64,000 bases of DNA from positions 749,428 through 813,427 of the forward strand of contig NW_017962913.1 in NCBI RefSeq assembly GCF_001661345.1. Reading direction: 5' to 3'. Numbering within the stretch: the first letter of the stretch is position 1; each line of letters begins with the position of its first letter. Both the position numbers and the translations under genes were made by a program. The notes beneath the pieces were generated by a model, which was given only the letters and a program-made list of their open reading frames with translations, had not been told where the DNA came from and made no database searches. Origin of the DNA: Ascoidea rubescens DSM 1968 (Eukaryota; Ascomycota; Saccharomycetes; Ascoideales; Ascoideaceae). Shown one piece after another: positions 51,501-58,415 of the stretch.

Positions 51501-53639
51501 TTTCTTTTTAGCACTTAAACTTTTGATTTCCTTGGAAATATCAGAAACGAATTTTGAAGATTCTTTGTATTTTTTTTCTAATTCAATAATTTGATTCTCA
51601 AATTCTGTACTGTTTTCTTTTTCTTTATCTAAATCTTTTTTAAGTTGATCGTATTTTATTTGAACTTGATTTAATTTAACTTTTCTTTTTGAAATATTAT
51701 ATTGGTAATAAATTGATTGCTTTTTTATCAATTTTCTTTCAAATCTAATAAAATTCAAAGCTTCATTTTTTTTACTTTCAAGACCACCTTTTTCCTTTTC
51801 AACAATTTCAAATCTATTTTGTTTTTCTAAACAAACTGTTTTTAAATCATCAATTTTAACTAAGCAATCTTCTATTAGAGGTTTATACTTTGTGGTTCCG
51901 ATTATGTCCTCTAAATATTCTAATAATCCATCATCGCTTTCTTTCTCGGCTTTTGGTTTCATTTGAGCAATACTTTCAACCTCACCCTGTAAAATTAAAA
52001 ATCTTTTATGTTCCAAATCGATTCCTTTTTCCTTTAGAAGACTTGTTACTTCCGTGTAGGTACTTTCTCTATTATTTACAAAATACTTTGAAGAGTTATT
52101 TCGAAAAGCCTTTCTTGTAACAACTAACTCACTATCTGGGACTTCGCTTACTGGGGATTCATCTTCACCATATTCTAATTTATCAATAACATGTTTAAAG
52201 TGGATATCAACAGAACAAAATTGCAAATTCTTATGATTCTCAGAATTATGAATTAATTCAGATAGTTTTGATTGTCTCATTTTTGAAGCTCTAAAACCAA
52301 AAACAAATAACATAGAATCAATAACATTTGATTTTCCACTACCATTAGGACCAACAACAGCAGAAAAATTTGAATGAAAGGGACCGATAATTTGAACTCC
52401 AGCATAAGATTTAAAATTTGTTAGAACTAATTTGTCAATAACTAGACGTATCTGGGGTTCAGTTGGTGTTTTCAATTCCGACATTATTTTTTTTTTGGAT
52501 TGAGACTGATATTGGCTACTATGCAAAGGAGATGTAAAATGTCTGTTTTTTGAGACTGGAGATAAAGAAACAACAGATGGCAAATTTGGATTTAATTGAA
52601 TGTTTTTTTCTTTGATGTTGGTTGAAATTGCAAAGGGCGTGTTATTTACTTTTGTTGGAGTTTTTAATTGGGATTGAGATTGCAGCTCTACTGGGGAATT
52701 TGTGTCTAAAGCTGATAAAGTCATTCTATTTAATTGGGCTTTTGTTGGAGAAGGTTGAAAAGCATTTTTTTCAATATTTTCTTTTTCGTTCACTAATAAA
52801 TGCTTGTTACGAAGAGGTTTTATTCTTGGTTTTTCGGGTTTCTTTTCAGATTGCTCTTGATTTAATTTCTCATTGAGTTCTTTGGATGAAATTCCTGGTT
52901 TTTCTAGTAGAATGTTTTTTTCATTATCACTGTTTTCCTCTTTTTGAATTTTATTGATTTGATCAATTGTTATGTTCGATATTGAACTATTTATTATATC
53001 AATTGAGGCATTATTATCAATAAAAGGGGATCCAAGTGTAATTTCGTTTTCATTTTTAATTAAAGATTTATTGATGACAAGATTATCGACGCTGATGTCG
53101 TTTTGCTCTTCTGATTTTATTTTCCGGCTAATTTTTTTTCTAATAAAAGTCACACTAGATTCAGGACTGTCAGAATCACTGGAATCACTGAAACGGTCAG
53201 AATCATCAGATACCCGAAAACTTTCATGAATATCTTCTGTTAAAATACTGTTATTGTTTTTGTTTGTAAAATTTTTCTTATTTTGACCATTCTGTGTTTC
53301 AAGTTGAGTATTGTCATCATCACTATCTTCATCTATTTGAATAGGATTTGACTCGTTATAATTGGTTCTATTTTCATTGTCATCATCGTCTTTAAAATTA
53401 CTCTTTTTGAGTTCATTTTTACTAGAGCTTTTCTTAACTTGATTTTGTTTTTGAATTTCTGTATGATCTTCAGAACTGGAATAGTCGCTCCCACTATCCA
53501 CCTCAATTTCTTCTTCCGATGAATCGATAACCTCAATCACAACACTACGGGTGTTCTGAGCACTCTGATCATTTCTTCCGGAAATTCTTTTTTGTCTCAA
53601 ACGAGATCTAGAGACAATGGAATCCAATGAAGTTTCCAT
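48522..53639 (-). CDS. SMC4: Condensin ATPase subunit Smc4
   Basis: Smc4 pairs with Smc2 in condensin, which compacts and segregates chromosomes. Taking the ATG before ETSLDSIVSRSR gives 1705 residues. Walker A VVGPNGSGKSNVID sits near residue 430, followed by SMC4-type YFVNNRESTYTEV. The hinge spans about 910-1085 (GYSRFICLNKLRN, DKSGTLSGGGNVVSRG). The C-terminal head has NLSGGEKTLSSLALVFAL near 1613, then LYVMDEIDAALDFRN and FVVISLRNNMFELSQ, which are Smc4-specific. S. cerevisiae Smc4 is about 1418 residues. The extra length comes from a roughly 400-residue acidic, Ser/Asn-rich N-terminal extension and a very acidic insert at about 1396-1456 in the C-terminal coiled coil. In the window ARP6 lies nearby, as in S. 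cerevisiae (YLR086W/YLR085C). Confidence 0.96.
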   Translation of the reverse strand: METSLDSIVSRSRLRQKRISGRNDQSAQNTRSVVIEVIDSSEEEIEVDSGSDYSSSEDHTEIQKQNQVKKSSSKNELKKSNFKDDDDNENRTNYNESNPIQIDEDSDDDNTQLETQNGQNKKNFTNKNNNSILTEDIHESFRVSDDSDRFSDSSDSDSPESSVTFIRKKISRKIKSEEQNDISVDNLVINKSLIKNENEITLGSPFIDNNASIDIINSSISNITIDQINKIQKEENSDNEKNILLEKPGISSKELNEKLNQEQSEKKPEKPRIKPLRNKHLLVNEKENIEKNAFQPSPTKAQLNRMTLSALDTNSPVELQSQSQLKTPTKVNNTPFAISTNIKEKNIQLNPNLPSVVSLSPVSKNRHFTSPLHSSQYQSQSKKKIMSELKTPTEPQIRLVIDKLVLTNFKSYAGVQIIGPFHSNFSAVVGPNGSGKSNVIDSMLFVFGFRASKMRQSKLSELIHNSENHKNLQFCSVDIHFKHVIDKLEYGEDESPVSEVPDSELVVTRKAFRNNSSKYFVNNRESTYTEVTSLLKEKGIDLEHKRFLILQGEVESIAQMKPKAEKESDDGLLEYLEDIIGTTKYKPLIEDCLVKIDDLKTVCLEKQNRFEIVEKEKGGLESKKNEALNFIRFERKLIKKQSIYYQYNISKRKVKLNQVQIKYDQLKKDLDKEKENSTEFENQIIELEKKYKESSKFVSDISKEIKSLSAKKKSLDRDNVQNEEKKKYLEKKIKKSDNVFANSQRAITSNQLKIKELIDEQKESEDSLKELNLQLDKESDVLEKISNDLTEKTKVFTDEIDLIQEKLQPWNEKVEKKVSQIKVAKSKSQMFQEQENSLDTEIKTLEDHIKELALKGREYEKRLVTLKKEQIFTKKEIRLGTGKCQEGKELIQKMQESISSLRQRAQEARNSLTTYTNKNKVFSGLLRLKESGRLEGFHGRLGDLGRIDDKYDVAISTACASLDDMVVDTVEVGQQCIEHLRKNNLGYSRFICLNKLRNFNVSKIQTPEGIPRLFDLITPKEDIFLPAFYSIMQDTLVAKNIKQANRAAFGGNKRFRVVSLDGKLIDKSGTLSGGGNVVSRGLMNTSKVHYSAASESDVKKLEDKLGEKEEIFGNGQNELFEMEKNLRTLKDRSPEIDLEISKIDLEIESILAEILNCQKQLKELQDNNVASKAKIKQEILRIDQEVEKHESELQNLKIETKSFENKIEVLQKKIMDVGGIKLKSQKSIVDGINQRIDILNEKMTGSTASIKKLQNELKRNEKAITTSKEEIEVSKRELNLLIQKYSGKSHDLSDIESKLDQLVDQKEEKSKELEDIKIDLDSNNEKINELKSATIEIENNLEKCELKVKLEAKGIKIISDKLKHLRLENVSNLIEWLKDDEPTAQKLKKSKHEANKRKRPRPDDEEGLEEDEEDDIYIDIDDSDDDELEKENINVEEEDVEMVDVSGEVNEEEPQKNKENDTSSFDKELLKELEDDSLPELSDEEFNLIDIELLEEEIEKLEDYIDKAKVDVEILSEYGKKAKEYLNRKIDLSDAVNRREELNNRYEELKQKRLDEFMLGFRTISQALKEMYQMITLGGNAELELIDSINPFSEGIEFSVMPPKKSWRKISNLSGGEKTLSSLALVFALHRYKPTPLYVMDEIDAALDFRNVSIVANYIKERTKNAQFVVISLRNNMFELSQLLVGIYKVNNMTRSITLKNKSMY

Positions 53640-53770
53640 TCTATGTTTTGGCAATAACGGCTCACTTAAAAACGAAGGTGTCTGAAACTGCTCTAAGTAA
53701 AATGTTGTTTGAAGAGTTGTTGTTTATTTTTTGAGATTAGCAAATTTATTTGTTTACGGTGAAAGTGGAA

Positions 53771-53801
53771 CCGCACTGGTGGCTTTTTACCACCAATGCG
53801 G
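53771..53801. repeat. GC-rich hairpin
   Basis: CCGCACTGGTGG and CCACCAATGCGG pair at 11 of 12 positions around a 7-nt loop (CTTTTTA). It lies about 130 bp upstream of the SMC4 ATG and stands out from AT-rich surroundings. Confidence 0.85.
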
Positions 53802-55353
53802 GTAAGCAGTGATCTGCAGTTATGTGCATATTAAAACTGCTTATTTTTCAACTTTATTTGAGTCTTTTGAGCCTTTTGGTGACAAATTTTGTTTAAGAAC
53901 AGACATTTGCTTTGGATGAAATTGTTGATAAATCCTAAAAACCCATAAAAGTTATATCGAAAATTATTGCAATTGAGTGCTCAGACTTGTTTGTTTTATA
54001 TTAAATCAAAGATATTTACCTACCTATTTGATAGATTTTAATGGTTATTTAATATTTAGTTAGATGTTTGTAATAAAAATGTGTATCAAAGACTCATACT
54101 AACTATATAAAAATTCATGTATGAATCAAATTGATAAGTATACTGAGCAAAAACGAGGTATTAAGGGAATTGCTACAAATTCGATTTTTTAACTTTTGAT
54201 GCTATTGTATTGAATGCAAAAATTAAAATTTTGCCATGATGAGTTTTTATCCAAGCACTGCAACTTTTCAAAATGCTTATAAAAAAACACCAGATGCTGA
54301 CAAAAGTTTAATTGTTGAGTTATGTTGTTTCATCCTTGATTATATTCTTGTTTTACTTTCTTGGTATTTTAACTGTTACAATTTAAAAGATATATCACAC
54401 TTATAAAATTGTTAGTAATGATATACAAAACATTAATTTCTATCGAAATATAACTATTGAAATATAAAAAGATTATAAAATTAAAGAAATAAGCTGAAAG
54501 AAAAATCTCAAAATATTCGATGTTATTCTCAAACTAATTGTGTTATTTTAAAAATAGTATTCTATATTTTAGAATATGTTAACCAATTAATACAAGTTTT
54601 ATTAATTTGAAATTTGTAACACATAGTTCTCACAAGTATCAATTATTTGTATTTTCTAGTTAGTTTGAAAATCAAGGTTAAGTTTTTAGCTTTATGATAA
54701 ATTATCATTTTATAAAAAAAATTTGATGATTCCTGAAGTTTGAATTGGTTTTTCTATAAATAATGACTTTATAAGCTTAGATTTAGTTTGCTCCTATTTA
54801 CAGTCCGATCAAAACAGAATAAAGCCAGTTGAATTTCAATTTTAAAATCAAATATAATTGTTTCTAATGATAGCTATTATAAGAGAGATTAACAATGATC
54901 TTTTATCTGTAATATCGTAGATTTTGGCATAAAAACAAAAATTTTAAAGGCATCCATTTAATAATTTCAGTACGGAAAATCTAGCCGCATGAATATGCAG
55001 GGTCTTCGAAATTTCTTGTTATGTGCCAGTAAAATACATTTATAAAACTAGTTTTTAAAGATAATATTTTGTTTCGATTATTGATATCTTGAAGCAAAAA
55101 TATATCAGAAAATTAATCTATTGCATTATCTAATGCCAAATAAAAACCCAAACAAAACAATTCACTATTTGGATTGAAATCATATCATCGAAAGATTTTT
55201 TGGTGAAACGCTCTAACAAAATTAACAAAGCAAATGCTATATAAAGAGGGCCTGCTTTGGAGCTTTTATTTTCAAATTGTTATTTAATTGCTTTGATAAC
55301 TATTTTAATTGGCCCAAACCAAAATTAGCTTCCAATCACACCGAATTCCGGAA

Positions 55354-55389
55354 AAACCACAGTAATGGTAGAAACCATTGCTGTGGTTT
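55354..55389. repeat. 15-bp inverted repeat
   Basis: AAACCACAGTAATGG (55354-55368) and CCATTGCTGTGGTTT (55375-55389) pair at 14 of 15 positions around a 6-nt loop. The palindrome TTCCGGAA (55346-55353) lies directly beside it. Both are 155-200 bp before the reductase ATG and could be operator-like binding sites. Confidence 0.85.
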
Positions 55390-55543
55390 GCTTTACTCAA
55401 TTAACAGACTGAGACATTGTGCCTTGAATTACTAATGTACTGTTATATAGATTTTCTTTGTTGCTCAACTTCTTCAAAGTATTTTTATCGTAATTTATTT
55501 TTGGCTTAGCATTTCGATTCAACTTGACTGTTTTTATACTAAA

Positions 55544-56575
55544 ATGACATCTGTTTCTTCCACTATTCCTTTCACCACTCTTGGAAACTCGGGTTTGAAG
55601 ATTTCCAAGGTTATCGTTGGGTGCATGTCTTTTGGCAAAAAATCTTGGGCACCCTGGGTTGTTGAAGATGAGGAAGAGTGTTTAGGAATTCTTAAAAGGT
55701 GTTATGATTTAGGAATGAGAACATTTGACACAGCTGACATGTACAGCCATGGCTACTCTGAGATCATTTTGGGAAAATTTATTAAAAAATACAATATTAA
55801 AAGAGACAGGATTGTTATCATGACAAAAGTTTTCCATCCTGTAGATGCCGAGGATCCAAATTTCTCTGTTTGGAATCACAATCAAACTGATTACATGAAT
55901 TCAAAGGGATTATCAAGAAAACATATTTTTGATGCAATTAAGAACTCAATGGAAAGATTAGGAACCTATATTGATGTCTATCAAATCCATAGACTAGATC
56001 ATTCAACACCCCCAGAAGAAATCATGAAGGCCCTAAATGATTGTATTGAACAAGGTTATACAAGATATATTGGTGCTTCATCAATGAAGACATACGAGTT
56101 CCAAGCTCTACAAAATATTGCAGAAAAAAATAATTGGTTCAAATTTATTTCAATGCAAAATTTATATAATCTATTATATAGAGAAGAAGAGAGAGAAATG
56201 ATTCCATATTGTAACAAGTTCAATGTTGGTGTTATTCCTTGGTCACCTAATGCAAGAGGCTTACTTGCCAGGCCATTAAAAACAGAAAAATCTCAAGAGC
56301 AACTTCAAAAACTATCAAATTTATTAGGTTTGGTTCCTTTTGGCAAAAATGATGAAGATATCATCAATAGAGTTGAAGAGCTATCTCGAAAGAAAAATTG
56401 TTCAATGGCTCAAATTGCATTGGCTTGGTTGATTTCAAAGAATACTTGCCCAATTGTCGGAATGGGATCGATTGAAAGAATTGAAGATACTGCCAAAGCT
56501 TTTAATTTGGAATTGACCGATGAGGAAATTTCATATCTAGAAGAATTATATAGTCCAAAATTTGCTCATATTTAG
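55544..56575 (+). CDS. Aldo-keto reductase, aryl-alcohol dehydrogenase type (YPL088W-like)
   Basis: This is an NAD(P)H-dependent aldo-keto reductase, probably cytosolic, acting on an aldehyde. The 343 residues match S. cerevisiae YPL088W (342) in length and in blocks such as TTLGNSGLKISKVIVGCMSF, RTFDTADMYSHGYSE, GLSRKHIFDAI, RLGTYIDVYQIHRLDH and RYIGASSM. The catalytic tetrad is visible: Asp and Tyr in FDTADMYS, Lys in IVIMTKVF, His in YQIHRLDH. The NLLYREEEREMIPYC and PWSPNARG segments are typical of this branch. It lies between SMC4 and ARP6, which are direct neighbours in S. cerevisiae, so it was either inserted here or lost from there. Natural substrate unknown. Confidence 0.92.
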   Translation: MTSVSSTIPFTTLGNSGLKISKVIVGCMSFGKKSWAPWVVEDEEECLGILKRCYDLGMRTFDTADMYSHGYSEIILGKFIKKYNIKRDRIVIMTKVFHPVDAEDPNFSVWNHNQTDYMNSKGLSRKHIFDAIKNSMERLGTYIDVYQIHRLDHSTPPEEIMKALNDCIEQGYTRYIGASSMKTYEFQALQNIAEKNNWFKFISMQNLYNLLYREEEREMIPYCNKFNVGVIPWSPNARGLLARPLKTEKSQEQLQKLSNLLGLVPFGKNDEDIINRVEELSRKKNCSMAQIALAWLISKNTCPIVGMGSIERIEDTAKAFNLELTDEEISYLEELYSPKFAHI

Positions 56576-56579
56576 ATAA

Positions 56580-58007
56580 TTAAATTTTAAAACCAAATTT
56601 TGATTGACAGTATCTAATCCCAGCTGCCCCCTTTTCATCGTACTCTTCTTTACTTATGTACACTTTATTGATTAAATCGTGGTTTTTAACCAATTCATTC
56701 ATACTTTGCCAACTGTAAATTGAAGGATCTTCAGAGATTGCAACTTTAACATCCCAATCAATTGGTAACACTTGATTTAACTCTTTGATTAATCTTTGTT
56801 TGAATCCCTTTAGCTTAAAATTTCCTCCAACACAAACTATATTGCTAACTAATAAAGGTCGCACCAATTCAGGAACCGATTGAATACAGTCATGTATTGT
56901 TTTAATTAATCCACATTTATTTCTAATACCACAAATCTCAGGATCAAAAATTGTTTCAGGGACAGAAAACCTTTCGTCATATAATTTCAAAATCTGACAA
57001 TCCTCATCGGGATTAATACCCTTTTCAAAAAGCTCTTTTTTTTTAGAATTCGTCAATACAAAACCTCTTGTGGTTGTTTTAAAATCCGGTAAAACAAATT
57101 CAATTATTGAGCTATAATCGATATTTTGCTCACTCTCAAATCTAGTATTTTTGTTTTTATTTTTATTTTTATATTTGTTTTTGTTTTTGTTTTTGTTTTT
57201 TATTTTTTTATTTTCCTCATACAAAATTCGGTCTTTTTTCAAAAGACCTAGGGATTTATTATAATCTTCTGCAACAAAACACGATTGTTCTTTAATATTA
57301 TTAACCAACATAGTTTCGTCTGCCACATTATAATATCTAAAAGAAATAACTTCTCTTAAAAAACCAGTTAAAAATCTACCACCAATGTCTAACTTTTTAA
57401 CTCCTTTCCAGTAAATACAGCCATAAATTACCGGGATAACAAAAGTGGAATCAAAACCTGAATCTATAATCAATTTAAAATCACTATAATATTTGGTTTC
57501 ATTGTCACCGTTGTTAATTTCGAGTTCAACTTTGGTTGAATTGTAATCAATTCCAGATAATAGAGAGATATTTTTCTTTGTGTTAAAAGGAATAAAAGAG
57601 GCAGCAGGCGCTCTATAATATTTTTTAAAACCATATTCTTCAAAGACAATTTGGTCAAGATTGTTTGATAGTTTTGGTAAAGTTAATGGAGATTCAGTTA
57701 GCACTAAATTGCAATCAGCTGGATCTACAAAGAGATTAAGATCGATAGAATTGAAAGAGTAATCCCAAATTAGCTTTTCGATTTCCCAACTTACCAACTG
57801 GTTTTTCTCATAGGGTCTCTTGAAATATAAATTTGAAATATTTTGGATATCATCTATAGAGTTGCCTAATGCTAATCTTTTATCATTTGTTCTAACGATT
57901 GAGTTGTTTAATTTTATGGGGATGTGAAGATTTGAATCTATGTCAGGTTTATAATAGTCTAGTTTTATTTCGTACGATCCGTTATCAATTATCAAGGTTT
58001 TTGACAT
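56580..58007 (-). CDS. ARP6: Actin-related protein Arp6 (SWR1 complex)
   Basis: Arp6 is a nuclear actin-like subunit of the SWR1 remodeller, which exchanges H2A for H2A.Z. Starting at the ATG before SKTLIIDNGSYEIKLDYY gives 475 residues (about 438 in S. cerevisiae). The actin phosphate-1 loop is the modified IDNGSYEIK of Arp6. WEIEKLIWDYSFN, FEEYGFKKYYRAPAASFIPF and LIIDSGFDSTFVIPVIYG follow, all Arp6-like, then VCVGGNFKLKGFKQRL near the end. A low-complexity insert of alternating Lys and Asn (about residues 265-290), encoded by hexamer repeats, interrupts the middle. A TTG-led extension upstream encodes a hydrophobic stretch in the promoter and is not used. Confidence 0.93.
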   Translation of the reverse strand: MSKTLIIDNGSYEIKLDYYKPDIDSNLHIPIKLNNSIVRTNDKRLALGNSIDDIQNISNLYFKRPYEKNQLVSWEIEKLIWDYSFNSIDLNLFVDPADCNLVLTESPLTLPKLSNNLDQIVFEEYGFKKYYRAPAASFIPFNTKKNISLLSGIDYNSTKVELEINNGDNETKYYSDFKLIIDSGFDSTFVIPVIYGCIYWKGVKKLDIGGRFLTGFLREVISFRYYNVADETMLVNNIKEQSCFVAEDYNKSLGLLKKDRILYEENKKIKNKNKNKNKYKNKNKNKNTRFESEQNIDYSSIIEFVLPDFKTTTRGFVLTNSKKKELFEKGINPDEDCQILKLYDERFSVPETIFDPEICGIRNKCGLIKTIHDCIQSVPELVRPLLVSNIVCVGGNFKLKGFKQRLIKELNQVLPIDWDVKVAISEDPSIYSWQSMNELVKNHDLINKVYISKEEYDEKGAAGIRYCQSKFGFKI

Positions 58008-58058
58008 TATCAAAAACAGGCAAAATAAAAAAGAACTGGTGAAGATAAATCCAATCAA

Positions 58059-58102
58059 AATTGAAATCAATCAAAATGCAAATTGAAATCAATCAAAATG
58101 CA
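58059..58102. repeat. Perfect 22-bp tandem duplication
   Basis: Two identical AT-rich 22-bp copies (each beginning AATTGAAATC and ending AAAATGCA) abut about 50 bp upstream of the ARP6 ATG. No divergence between the copies suggests a recent event. Confidence 0.9.
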
Positions 58103-58238
58103 AATTAAAACAATAAAAGAAAATAAACAAGCATTGAAAGCCACTCCCTCTTGATTTCGCCACCTCGCGGTCTAGACCTTTTTTAAGCTTTAGAGTTGAG
58201 AAGTTTAAACTGTGAGATGCGGGAAATTTCAACATTTT

Positions 58239-58245
58239 TGACTCA
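58239..58245 (+). promoter_or_regulatory. Gcn4 site TGACTCA
   Basis: A perfect TGACTCA lies about 170 bp before the STR2-type ATG, at nearly the same spacing as the SER2 site. It fits general amino acid control of a sulfur amino acid gene. Confidence 0.65.
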
Positions 58246-58415
58246 TTTCAAATTTTGTAAATTTTATCGAATCAACGATTTCGATGAGATTAAGAGGTTG
58301 TAGCTTGTTTATTTAAAGCACTGGCTATTTTGTTTTCTTTTTTCTGTTTTCTTTCTTGCTTTGGATTTTTCGACAAAGCATATTTACAATCAAGAGTTCT
58401 GTTTGTTTATTGAAA

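Larger units (their letters stand above)
53640..55543. other. 1.9-kb AT-rich gene-free region
   Basis: This is the longest gene-free stretch in the window, between the SMC4 and aldo-keto reductase starts. I find no frame of any length and no intron-gene pattern. It holds a GC-rich hairpin near SMC4 (53771-53801), uniformly AT-rich sequence to about 55300, and a second inverted repeat near the reductase gene (55354-55389). Besides two promoters it could hold a replication origin or centromere, but I see no specific sign. Confidence 0.6.
58008..58415. promoter_or_regulatory. Divergent ARP6/STR2 promoter region
   Basis: This 408-bp region holds a perfect 22-bp tandem duplication (58059-58080 and 58081-58102), a small GC-rich patch at about 58140-58185 and a consensus Gcn4 site. 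No gene is seen. Confidence 0.65.

Noticed and set aside
53640-55543. Point centromere of the S. cerevisiae type
   Set aside because: I found no CDEI-CDEIII pair flanking an AT-rich CDEII. A different kind of centromere cannot be excluded by eye.
58008-58070. Hydrophobic N-terminal extension of Arp6
   Set aside because: It begins at TTG, has no counterpart in Arp6, and overlaps the tandem duplication in the promoter.
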